Below, in pieces: positions 25,309-33,396 of a DNA stretch of 64,000 nucleotides. Origin of the DNA: Gp6-AA40 sp032156805 (lineage in GTDB: Bacteria; Acidobacteriota; Vicinamibacteria; Vicinamibacterales; UBA2999). The notes below the pieces were generated by a model. The model was not told the origin of the DNA, ran no database searches, and saw only the letters and a program-made list of their open reading frames with translations. The stretch lies in the NCBI GenBank assembly GCA_032156805.1, contig JALDXQ010000010.1:4039-68038 (forward strand), given 5' to 3'. Position numbers and translations under genes: made by a program. The stretch's first letter is position 1. Each line of letters opens with the position of its first letter.

Positions 25309-27075
25309 ATGAATCGGTTCATCGGATCGGCTCTCATCGTTGCGCTGTTGTCTGGCCTGACCGTTACCGCTGCTGGTCCATCGGCGGTTGCCCCTGGCGA
25401 AGAGGTCCTTGTCGAGAAGGCAACGTCAGGGAACCACGGTGGGCGCCTCGTCGTGGCACTGCGCGCCGAGCCCAGGACGCTCAACCCCGCAACGGCTGCC
25501 GACGCGCCCTCGCGCGAAGTCATCGGCCGCATGACGGCGGACCTCATTCATATCGACCGTGCAACGCAAACGACTGAAGCGGCGCTGGCCACGGAATGGA
25601 AGCGCTCGGCCGACGGGCGCGAGTACACGCTGAAGCTGCGCAAGGGCATTCGCTTCTCCGACGGTCGCCCCTTCGACGCCGACGACGTCGTGTTCACGTT
25701 CCAGGTGCTCCTCGACGAACGCACGGCATCCCCGCAGCGAGACCTGCTCATCGTCGGCGGCCAGCCCCTGCGCGTCACCAAGGTTGACGAGTACACCGTT
25801 CGCGTCACGATGGCGCAGCCCTACGCGGCGGCGGAGCGTCTGTTCGACAGCATCGCCATCCTGCCGCGCCACCTTCTCGCGGAGGCGTACACGAAGGGTG
25901 CGATCAGCAACATGTGGGCAGTCGCCACTCCGGCCGCGGCCGTCGCAGGTCTCGGACCGTACCGCCTCAAGGAATACGTCGCGGGTCAGCGCCTCGTGCT
26001 CGAGCGCAACCCGTACTACTGGAAGGCCGATTCAGCCAGGCGTCGTCTTCCTTACCTCGACGAGCTCACATTCCTGTTCACCGGGAACGAAGACGCGCAG
26101 GTCATTCGCTTTCAGAGCGGCGCCAGCGACGTGTTGAGCCGCGCCAGCGCCGACAACTTCGCGGTGCTCGCTCGCGATCAGGCGGCAAAGCGGTATCAGC
26201 TCAAGGACCTCGGGCCGAGCCTCGAATACAACTTCCTGTTCTTCAACCAGAACGATCTGACCGGCAAGAACCTGCCGCAGGTTGCCGCCCGGCAGCAGTG
26301 GTTCGGCGATCTCGGATTCCGCCGTGCCGTGTCGCGTGCGATCGACCGCGAGGGTATCGCCCGTCTGGTCTATCGCGGGCGGGCCGTCCCGCTGTGGGGC
26401 AACGTGAGCCCAGGCAATCGTCTCTGGGTGAACACGTCACTCGAGCGCCAGCCGCGCAACGTCAGCGAGGCACGCGCGATGCTCAAGGCATCGGGCTTTT
26501 CATGGCGGCCTGACGGCGCGTTGATCGATCGCCAGGGCCGGCCGGTCGGCTTCACGATCGTCACGAGCTCCACCAGCGCACAGCGCACTGAGATGGCCAC
26601 GCTCATTCAGGCCGATCTGAAAGAGCTCGGCATGGCCGTTCAGGTCGTGCCGCTCGAGTTCCGGGCGCTCGTCGATCGCGTCTTCCAGACCTTCGATTAC
26701 GACGCATCAGTTCTCGGCCTCGGCGGCGGCGACGCCGATCCGAACGGCGAGATGAACGTGTGGATGTCGTCGGGCAGCAACCACCTGTGGCGGCTTGGAC
26801 AGAAGACGCCGGCCACGCCATGGGAGGCCGAGATCGATCGGCTGATGCAGCAGCAGCTGATCACGCTCGACGCGCGCGAACGGAAGCGGCTCTTCGATCG
26901 CGTGCAGGCCATCGTGGCCGAACAACTTCCATTGATCTTCCTGGCGGCCCCCCACATCCTCGTTGGCGCCCGCGCCGACCTCGGCAACTTCCAGCCGTCG
27001 GTGCTCGATCACTACACCCTCTGGAACGTCGAGCGGATGTTCCTTCGCCCCGAGTCGGGGAGCGTCCGCCGATGA
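25309..27075 (+). CDS. ABC importer solute-binding protein (family 5)
   Basis: Protein of 588 residues from the ATG at 25309 (GAGGAGAAG just upstream). Signal peptide 1-23. Family-5 solute-binding signature YTLKLRKGIRFSDGRPFDADD about residue 105, and a second lobe with FRRAVSRAIDREGIARLVY near 345. Such proteins bind oligopeptides or related solutes in the periplasm. It follows the permease by 11 bases and its stop overlaps the sigma-factor start, so import and the downstream regulators are transcribed together. Confidence 0.92.
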   Translation: MNRFIGSALIVALLSGLTVTAAGPSAVAPGEEVLVEKATSGNHGGRLVVALRAEPRTLNPATAADAPSREVIGRMTADLIHIDRATQTTEAALATEWKRSADGREYTLKLRKGIRFSDGRPFDADDVVFTFQVLLDERTASPQRDLLIVGGQPLRVTKVDEYTVRVTMAQPYAAAERLFDSIAILPRHLLAEAYTKGAISNMWAVATPAAAVAGLGPYRLKEYVAGQRLVLERNPYYWKADSARRRLPYLDELTFLFTGNEDAQVIRFQSGASDVLSRASADNFAVLARDQAAKRYQLKDLGPSLEYNFLFFNQNDLTGKNLPQVAARQQWFGDLGFRRAVSRAIDREGIARLVYRGRAVPLWGNVSPGNRLWVNTSLERQPRNVSEARAMLKASGFSWRPDGALIDRQGRPVGFTIVTSSTSAQRTEMATLIQADLKELGMAVQVVPLEFRALVDRVFQTFDYDASVLGLGGGDADPNGEMNVWMSSGSNHLWRLGQKTPATPWEAEIDRLMQQQLITLDARERKRLFDRVQAIVAEQLPLIFLAAPHILVGARADLGNFQPSVLDHYTLWNVERMFLRPESGSVRR

Positions 27076-27659
27076 ACGCCCTCGCGGCAGCACTCAACTT
27101 CAGTGACGGACCACGCACGGACACCGAGCTGGTGTCGGCGTGTCTGTCAGGCGACCAGGAAGCCTGGAGTGCGCTCGTCGATCGCTACAGCCGCCTGATC
27201 TACTCGATTCCGCTGCGACACGGGCTCAGCCGCGAGGACGCGGCTGACGTGTTTCAGGCCGTCTGCCTGGATCTGGTCGCCGAGCTGCCGAAACTGCGCG
27301 ATCCGCAGGCGCTGCCGGCGTGGCTCATTCGAACGACCGCACGAAAGGTCGGTAAGTGGAAACGTCGGACCGAACGCATCGTCCCCGACGAAGACGGCCT
27401 GGCCGAGACCGCGCAAGACGACGAAGCGTTGCCTGATTCGCTCATCGAGCACTGCCAGAGAACGCAGGCGCTGCGCGACGGCATCGAAGGTCTGCCGGAG
27501 CGCTGCCAGGCGATGGTGCGGATGCTGTTCTTCGAGACACCCGCACGTCCATACAAGGAAGTCGCACAGGCGCTCGGCGTCGCCACCGGCTCGATCGGCT
27601 TCATGCGGATCAAGTGTCTCGACCGCCTGCGTTCGGTCCTCGAAAGGGTCGGCCTGTGA
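27072..27659 (+). CDS. ECF-type RNA polymerase sigma factor
   Basis: Protein of 195 residues from the ATG at 27072 that overlaps the binding-protein stop (ATGA). Region 2 runs about 28-90 (WSALVDRYSRLIYSI, EDAADVFQAVCLDLV, LPAWLIRTTARKV); region 4 runs about 135-190 (LPERCQAMVRMLFFE, YKEVAQALGVATGSIGFMR). No SnoaL or membrane extension. Its start and stop are both coupled (the stop overlaps the TPR-CHAT GTG), so it belongs to one run with the importer and the CHAT protease. A zinc-finger anti-sigma-like protein is encoded 3 kb downstream. Confidence 0.92.
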   Translation: MNALAAALNFSDGPRTDTELVSACLSGDQEAWSALVDRYSRLIYSIPLRHGLSREDAADVFQAVCLDLVAELPKLRDPQALPAWLIRTTARKVGKWKRRTERIVPDEDGLAETAQDDEALPDSLIEHCQRTQALRDGIEGLPERCQAMVRMLFFETPARPYKEVAQALGVATGSIGFMRIKCLDRLRSVLERVGL

Positions 27660-30541
27660 GCGTTGCGGTCGCCGCGCGCGTGAAGCGGGCGCCGGGCACG
27701 CGGGTCGCACGAGTGATCGCGAACCTGCCGGACGTGTCCGCGCTCGAGCGCTTCTTCGCGCGCCACCCCGCGTTGGCCAATGTCGCCCTGTCGCAACGGC
27801 TGCTCGAGCGCTCGCGCGACCAGCTGCGCGTCGACTTCCGCCAATCGCTGGCGTTCGCTCAGAGCGCTCAGCGCGTGGCCGAACGCGTTGGTGACGAGCA
27901 TCAGATCGCGCTCGCCCTGCGTGCGGCGGCCAACGCCCTCTCGGTGGGCGGCAACAATCAGGATTCGATCGAACTCCACACCGAGGCGATCGCGGCCTTC
28001 GAACGCGTCGGCGATGGCGCGGAACTGGCGCGGTCGCTCAGCGCCTGCATGCAGCCGTTGCTGCTGCTCGGACGCTACGACGAGGCGCTTGCCGCCGGTG
28101 AGCGCGCTCGCCAACTCTTCTCCGATCAGAGCGACGAGCTTCGCCTGGCACGGCTCGACAACACGATCGGCAACCTCCTGCACCGGCAGGATCGGTTTGC
28201 CGAAGCGATGGTCTGCTACGAGCGCGCACACCAGGCGCTGGCCGCGCTCGGCGATACCGACGGCCTGCTGCACGTCATTCACAACAAGGCGGTCACGCTC
28301 ACCTCGCTCAACGACTTCCGTGAGGCGCTGGCGGCCTATGAGTCGGCTCGCAAGCTGGCGGCGAGCCGCGGACTCGATCAGGCGGTCGCACAAGCGGACT
28401 ACAACATCGCGTGGCTGTGCTACCTGCGCGGCGAGTACAGCCGGGCCATCGAGCTGCTGCACGCGGCGGCGGCCGCCTCCAAGCGGACCGGCGACGCCTA
28501 CCATGCGGCCCTGTCGCTCCTCGATCTCTCCGAGATCTACCTCGAACTGAACCTGAGCATCGACGCGCGCGAGATGGCCGAACAGGCGCATGCCAGGTTC
28601 AACGAGCTCGGCATGGGCTACGAGGCGGCGAAGGCGCTGTCCAACTCCGCCACCTCGCACGGGCAGGAAGGCAAGGCGTTCAAGGCCTTGGAGATCTTCA
28701 CCAGCGCGCGCGCGCGCATGGTCGGCGAGCAGAATCATGTCTGGCCCTCGCTCATCGATCTCTATCAGGCGATCCTCCTGGTCGACGAGGGCCGTCTGTT
28801 CGAAGCCCGTCGCCTGTGCCTCGCGGCCCTCTCCTGTTTCGAGAAGTCCGGCCTGAGCTCGCGAGCGGCCATGTGCCATCTGCTGCTGGCGCGCATCGCG
28901 CTACGCCTCGACGACGCGGCAGATGGGCGACGACGGTGCGACAACGCACTGGCACAGTTGGCGCGCAACGAGAGCCCGATCCTGACCTATCACGCCCGCC
29001 TGCTTCAGGGACATGCGCTTCTGCGCATCGGCGATCGCGCCGCCGCCTACACGTCGTACCAGGCCGCGCGGGAAGCGCTGGAGACGCTTCGCAGCCGGCT
29101 CAATGGCGAGGATCTGAAGATCGCCTTCGTCAAGAACAAGGGCGAGGTGTACGAGCGGCTGGTGGAGCTGTGCCTCGATGGCGAGACAACAGCAGGTGGA
29201 TTCGAGGAGGCGTTCGCTCACATCGAGCAGGCGAAGTCACGAACCCTGTTCGATCTCATGTTTCAGCCGGTCCACGCGCTGGCGCGCGAAGAGGGCTCCG
29301 AGAGCCAGCTCGCCCACTCGATCCGCGAGCTGCGCGAAGAACTGAATTGGTACTACCACCTGGTGGAGCAGGAACAACTCCGGCCCGGCGATCAATCCAG
29401 CCAGCGGCTGGCAACGTTCCAGCGTGAAATCGGGTCGCGCGAGCAGGACATGGTGCGCGCCCTGCGCGAGCTGAAGAGGACCGATTCGTCGCAGGCCGAC
29501 CTGCATGCGCCGTCGGTCTGTTCGCTCGACGCCATCCGTGCGGCGCTGCCGGACGACGCGGCCCTGGTCGAGTACTTCCAGGTCGACGACCGCATCGTGC
29601 TGTGCCTGCTGGAGCGCGACCGGCTGGAAATCGCGCCGATCTCGGTGATGTCGCGCGTGGCCGAGCACGTGCGCCTGCTGCAGTTTCAGTTCTCGAAATT
29701 CCGTCTCGGCGACGACTACATCCGAACGTTTCGCGAGGCGCTGCTCAAGTCAACCCAGGCCCATCTCCACGAGCTGTTCAACGAACTGCTGGCCCCGGTC
29801 TGGTCTCGCCTCGAGGGCCGTCGACTCGTCATCGTTCCGCACGGGCTCCTGCACTACGTGCCGTTTCATGCGCTCTACACGGGCACGCAGTACGTCATCG
29901 ACTCCTGCGTCCTCTCCTATGCGCCGAGCGCCAGCATCTACGCAACCTGTCAGCAGCAACCGGCAGGTGGCGGTGAGGGAGCGCTCGTGCTCGGTGTTGG
30001 CGATGAGCAGGCGCCCCTCATCGAGACAGAAGCCCGGGCGGTCGCCACGGCGCTGCCCGAGTCGCGGCTCTTTGTCGGCGCCGAAGCGACCGAGCAGGTG
30101 CTACGCACGCACGGGCGCGACTGCCGCATCCTGCACATCGCATCGCACGGGTACTTCCGTCCCGAGAACCCGATGTTCTCCGGCATCCGTCTGGGCGACA
30201 CCTATCTCAATGTTTACGACCTCTATCGGCTCAGGATGCGCGCCGACATCGTCACCCTGAGCGGTTGCGCGACCGGGGCCAACGTCGCTGCCGCAGGCGA
30301 TGAACTGCTCGGGATCACGCGCGGCCTCTTCTGCGCGGGCGCCAAGACGCTGCTCCTCAGCCTGTGGAACGTTCACGACCAGAGCACCGAGAGGTTCATG
30401 CCCGACCTCTATCAGCGCATCGCGGCGGGCGCCCCCGTCGTGACGGCACTGCGCGACACGATGCTGCACATCCGCCACGAATATCCGCACCCGTACCACT
30501 GGGCGCCGTTTGTCGTGACGGGCAAATCCGGGCATGCATGA
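27656..30541 (+). CDS. TPR-CHAT caspase-like cysteine protease
   Basis: Protein of 961 residues from a GTG (27656) overlapping the sigma stop. Residues about 60-560 are tetratricopeptide repeats (for example EALAAGERARQLF, EAMVCYERAHQALAALGD, EALAAYESARKLAASRG). The last 250 residues form a CHAT domain with catalytic His in IASHGYF (about residue 831) and Cys in LSGCATG (about 868), followed by GLFCAGAKTLLLSLWNV. No signal peptide, so it is cytoplasmic. CHAT proteases are activated through their TPR or partner domains and cut specific protein targets; candidates here are the anti-sigma-like protein and the S8 protease precursor (inference). Confidence 0.92.
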   Translation: MSVAVAARVKRAPGTRVARVIANLPDVSALERFFARHPALANVALSQRLLERSRDQLRVDFRQSLAFAQSAQRVAERVGDEHQIALALRAAANALSVGGNNQDSIELHTEAIAAFERVGDGAELARSLSACMQPLLLLGRYDEALAAGERARQLFSDQSDELRLARLDNTIGNLLHRQDRFAEAMVCYERAHQALAALGDTDGLLHVIHNKAVTLTSLNDFREALAAYESARKLAASRGLDQAVAQADYNIAWLCYLRGEYSRAIELLHAAAAASKRTGDAYHAALSLLDLSEIYLELNLSIDAREMAEQAHARFNELGMGYEAAKALSNSATSHGQEGKAFKALEIFTSARARMVGEQNHVWPSLIDLYQAILLVDEGRLFEARRLCLAALSCFEKSGLSSRAAMCHLLLARIALRLDDAADGRRRCDNALAQLARNESPILTYHARLLQGHALLRIGDRAAAYTSYQAAREALETLRSRLNGEDLKIAFVKNKGEVYERLVELCLDGETTAGGFEEAFAHIEQAKSRTLFDLMFQPVHALAREEGSESQLAHSIRELREELNWYYHLVEQEQLRPGDQSSQRLATFQREIGSREQDMVRALRELKRTDSSQADLHAPSVCSLDAIRAALPDDAALVEYFQVDDRIVLCLLERDRLEIAPISVMSRVAEHVRLLQFQFSKFRLGDDYIRTFREALLKSTQAHLHELFNELLAPVWSRLEGRRLVIVPHGLLHYVPFHALYTGTQYVIDSCVLSYAPSASIYATCQQQPAGGGEGALVLGVGDEQAPLIETEARAVATALPESRLFVGAEATEQVLRTHGRDCRILHIASHGYFRPENPMFSGIRLGDTYLNVYDLYRLRMRADIVTLSGCATGANVAAAGDELLGITRGLFCAGAKTLLLSLWNVHDQSTERFMPDLYQRIAAGAPVVTALRDTMLHIRHEYPHPYHWAPFVVTGKSGHA

Positions 30542-30645
30542 TTTTTTTATGAGCCCCTATATTTTTCGAGCCGCTCGCGGCCCCTATCTGTATACGCGCC
30601 CCTCGACCGCATTCGAGATGCGGATGATGCGCGAAGGTATTTGAC
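30542..30645. promoter_or_regulatory. AT-richer gap between CHAT and anti-sigma-like genes
   Basis: The gap opens with seven Ts (30542-30548), holds GCCCCTAT twice (about 30554 and 30579), TATATTTTT and TGTATACG, and a perfect hairpin CCGCAT-TCGAG-ATGCGG at 30607-30623. The contrast with the GC-rich genes makes an internal promoter, perhaps for the sigma factor encoded upstream, plausible. Confidence 0.35.
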
Positions 30646-31308
30646 GTGAGGGAGCACTTCACATCGCCGCAGTGGGTTGACCTCGTGCGGGGTCAGCTGA
30701 CTGAGGAGGTCGCGACGGAGATGGACAGACACCTGCGAGCGGGGTGCAGCGAGTGCGTGGCGGCGTTCGACGCATGGCAGGGCCTCGCGTTGTTTGCCGC
30801 AGAGGAGCGCACATTGACGCCACCGGCCGGTGCGGTCCGGGTGGCGAAGTCCTATCTCGCGCCGCGGACGTTCGCGGTGCCGCTGGCCAGTCCCTCGCAT
30901 CCCATCGTGTCGTGGGCGTCAGCCACGCTGGCGACGCTCGTGTTCGACAGTCAACAGTCGGCGCCGGCGGGTGTCCGCGCCGCGGCGACGTTCTCTCGAC
31001 ACGTCGTATTCGATGCCGAGATGCTCGCCATCGATCTCCACATCGAGACCTCGCCGCGCGCGGGGTGGTTCCTGCTCTCTGGGCAGATCATCGATCGCCA
31101 CAACCCGGCCCGGTCCGTGGAGAGCATCTGGCTGTCGCTCGTTGACGACCGCCAGGAGATCAGCACGTTCCAGACCAGTCAGCTCGGCGAGTTCAAGTGC
31201 ACCTTCGACTTCCGGCGTGCGCTCAAGCTGATGGTCTACGCCGGCCGCGACGTCATCGCACTACCGCTTGAAATGCTGTTGAACCCCGGGACCGATTCGA
31301 GCCGCTAA
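30646..31308 (+). CDS. Zinc-finger anti-sigma-like protein with C-terminal beta domain
   Basis: Protein of 220 residues, GTG start at 30646 (GTGAGGGAGCAC). The N-terminus has a ZAS/zf-HC2-like motif, HLRAGCSEC followed by FDAW (about residues 28-40), with one more residue between His and the first Cys than the classic HxxxCxxC. No clear transmembrane helix follows. Residues about 100-210 are beta-rich (GWFLLSGQIIDRHNP, SIWLSLVDDRQEI, LGEFKCTFDF), resembling carboxypeptidase-regulatory-like folds. The likely role is to sequester the sigma factor encoded at 27072-27659. No leader peptide is seen. Confidence 0.65.
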   Translation: MREHFTSPQWVDLVRGQLTEEVATEMDRHLRAGCSECVAAFDAWQGLALFAAEERTLTPPAGAVRVAKSYLAPRTFAVPLASPSHPIVSWASATLATLVFDSQQSAPAGVRAAATFSRHVVFDAEMLAIDLHIETSPRAGWFLLSGQIIDRHNPARSVESIWLSLVDDRQEISTFQTSQLGEFKCTFDFRRALKLMVYAGRDVIALPLEMLLNPGTDSSR

Positions 31309-31336
31309 CCCTACTGGACACTTAAGGAACCTGACC

Positions 31337-32656
31337 ATGATTCGCCGCCGATACTCACAGATGCTCGCCGCGTTCCTCGTCGTCACCGTGCTCGGCTTCG
31401 CGCCGGCACAGGCGGTGGCCGGCGAACGCCTGATCGTCCGGACATCGGGACTCCTCGACCTGCCCCTCGTCAAATCGCTGTGCCGGATCGTCGGCTGCAA
31501 CATCCTGTACGGTCTCGATGGCACGCTCGGCAAGCTGGTCCTGATCTCGATCCCCGACGCGCTCAGCCTGCCGCTCGTGATCAACCTGCTCGAAGCGGTG
31601 CCCGGCGTCTCGGTGGAGCTCGATCAGGTCGTGCACACCGAGGGCGCGATGGGCACGCAGGCGCCGCTGGCGCTCTACGACAAGGAGCCGGTCAACTACT
31701 ACGGCACCCTGGTCCGCGGCGGATACGTGCGGCAGCCGGCAGTCGAGATTCTCGGCCTGCTCGACGCGCATCGGACCTACGGTGTCACCGGACGCGGCAT
31801 CACCGTCGCGGTGATCGACACCGGCGTCGACCCGCATCCGGCGCTGAAGCCGGTCCTGCTTCCCGGCTACGACTTCACGCGCAACCGCGAAGGCGGCGCG
31901 GAGAAGACCGACGTCAATCAGTCGACGATGGCCATTCTCGACGGCGAGCCTGGCTTCGTGAACCAGTCGACGATGGCGATTCTCGATCAGTCGACGATGG
32001 CGATTCTGGACGGGCCCGACTACGCCGCGTTCGGCCACGGCACGATGGTGGCGGGCGTGGTTCACCTGACCGCACCGCGCGCTCGCATCCTGCCGCTCAA
32101 GGCGTTCAAGGCCAACGGATCGGGATATGCCTCCGACGTGCTGCGCGCCATCTACACCGCGGTGAGAGAGGACGCTGACGTGATCAATATGAGCTTCAGC
32201 TTCTCGACCCGGTCGCGTGAGCTCGAACACGCGCTCAACTACGCGACCCATCGCGGCGTCGTGGCCGTGGCCTCGACCGGAAACAGCGGCCAGAAGATCA
32301 ATGTGTATCCTGCGTCGCTCTCCAACGTCATTGGCGTCGCCTCGACAACCGACTGGGACACGCTCTCGTATTTCTCGAACTACGGTCCGAGCGTCGCGTG
32401 GATTGCCGCGCCGGGCGAGGCGATCGTCAGCACCTATCCGTTCGGCAGCTACGCTGCGGCCTGGGGCACCTCGTTCAGCACGCCGTTTGCGGCGGGCACT
32501 GCTGCCTTGCTGGTCGAGCTGAACACGCGCATCTCGCCGTCACAGGCCGCTGATGCTCAGGGGCACGCGGTCCCGTTCTCGAGTGAGGTGAAGAAGGGCC
32601 GGCTCAATGTTCCGGCGGCGCTGCGCGCCGGCCGTCCGCTGCTGAGGCTGTGGTAA
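31337..32656 (+). CDS. Exported subtilisin-family (S8) serine protease with internal octapeptide repeats
   Basis: Protein of 439 residues with a signal peptide ending AQAVAG (about residue 29) and a prodomain of about 100 residues. Catalytic triad: Asp in VAVIDTGVD (about 160), His in GHGTMVAG (about 233) and Ser in GTSFSTPFAAG (about 379). Between Asp and His the sequence carries three copies of QSTMAILD (195-202, 210-217, 218-225), an insertion not expected in subtilisins. It should act in the periplasm or outside the cell. Its stop overlaps the HD-GYP reading frame start. Confidence 0.9.
   Translation: MIRRRYSQMLAAFLVVTVLGFAPAQAVAGERLIVRTSGLLDLPLVKSLCRIVGCNILYGLDGTLGKLVLISIPDALSLPLVINLLEAVPGVSVELDQVVHTEGAMGTQAPLALYDKEPVNYYGTLVRGGYVRQPAVEILGLLDAHRTYGVTGRGITVAVIDTGVDPHPALKPVLLPGYDFTRNREGGAEKTDVNQSTMAILDGEPGFVNQSTMAILDQSTMAILDGPDYAAFGHGTMVAGVVHLTAPRARILPLKAFKANGSGYASDVLRAIYTAVREDADVINMSFSFSTRSRELEHALNYATHRGVVAVASTGNSGQKINVYPASLSNVIGVASTTDWDTLSYFSNYGPSVAWIAAPGEAIVSTYPFGSYAAAWGTSFSTPFAAGTAALLVELNTRISPSQAADAQGHAVPFSSEVKKGRLNVPAALRAGRPLLRLW
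31919..32011 (+). repeat. Triple QSTMAILD-coding repeat inside the S8 protease
   Basis: Units at 31919-31942, 31964-31987 and 31988-32011, each 24 bases, are identical in protein but differ at third positions. Units 1 and 2 are separated by GEPGFVN, units 2 and 3 are directly joined. Synonymous differences suggest the peptide has been selected rather than freshly duplicated. Confidence 0.85.
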
Positions 32657-33327
32657 CGGCAATGACCCCGTCGTGGGTGCCAGAAAACCTGCGCGTCAAG
32701 GAGCTCCAGGGGGAGCTCCTTGCCGTGCGTACGTCTGTCATCTGCGCGATGAACCAGTTGCTCGACTTGAAGGACCTGAACACCGGCGTCCACTCGACGC
32801 GGCTGGCGGAGTGGTCGGTCCGCATCGGCCGGGACCTCGGATTCGACGAGGCCGCGCTGCGCGACCTCGAGGTCGCGGCCATTCTTCACGACATCGGCAA
32901 GATCGGAACGCCCGATCACATTCTGAAAAAGCCGGGGCCGCTGACCCACGAGGAGCGCGAGGTCATCAAGAAACATCCCGAGTATGGCTGGGCCGTGCTG
33001 CGCGTCGTTCCCGGGTTCGAACGCGTCAGCCTGTTCGTGCTGCACCACCACGAGGCGTTCGACGGCACCGGCTACCCGGCCGGCCTAAGCGGTGACGAGA
33101 TCCCGATCGGCTCGCGCATCGTTTCGGTGATGGACGCCTTCGACGCGATGATCTCGTCGCGCCCGTATCGTCGCGGCCTGTCGCTCGAGGAAGCGGTCCG
33201 GCGGCTGGAGGCGGGAATGGGCACGCAGTTCGATCCGGTGATCACACCGCGCTTCATCGCAATGGCCAGTGCCGACGCCACCACCGTGTTCGACGCGACC
33301 GGCGCCAGCCTCGCGTCGGCGCTCTGA
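32650..33327 (+). CDS. HD-GYP domain protein
   Basis: Protein of 225 residues from a GTG at 32650 (or ATG at 32662). It is nearly all HD-GYP domain: HSTRLAEWSVRIG, ILHDIGKIG with the HD pair, IKKHPEYGW, HHHEAFDGTGYP with the GYP motif, and MDAFDAMISSRPYR. Family members hydrolyse cyclic di-GMP or related cyclic dinucleotides. No receiver or sensor domain is attached, so input must come from expression or partners. It overlaps the S8 protease gene and closes the plus-strand run. Confidence 0.92.
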   Translation: MVTAMTPSWVPENLRVKELQGELLAVRTSVICAMNQLLDLKDLNTGVHSTRLAEWSVRIGRDLGFDEAALRDLEVAAILHDIGKIGTPDHILKKPGPLTHEEREVIKKHPEYGWAVLRVVPGFERVSLFVLHHHEAFDGTGYPAGLSGDEIPIGSRIVSVMDAFDAMISSRPYRRGLSLEEAVRRLEAGMGTQFDPVITPRFIAMASADATTVFDATGASLASAL

Positions 33328-33344
33328 GAAGGCAGATCGTCCCG

Positions 33345-33350
33345 TATAAT
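33345..33350 (+). promoter_or_regulatory. -10 hexamer TATAAT before the membrane/TIR-like gene
   Basis: A perfect TATAAT lies 17 bases after the HD-GYP stop and 46 (TTG start) or 67 (GTG start) bases before the next gene. No good -35 was found. Confidence 0.4.
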
Positions 33351-33396
33351 CGCAGCCGCTTTCCCTGGCACTGACTGGTGGCACTCGCCCGCCAGG

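Noticed and set aside
27254..28879. Long minus-strand open frame (541 residues) opposite the CHAT/sigma genes
   Set aside because: Antisense shadow of GC-rich coding DNA; low-complexity Arg/Ala/Gln content and no family resemblance, while the plus strand has clear TPR and sigma motifs.
21817..33327. Possible CRISPR-associated TPR-CHAT (Craspase-like) system
   Set aside because: No CRISPR array, no Cas7-11-like gene and no Csx30/31-like protein in the window; only the CHAT and sigma components are shared.
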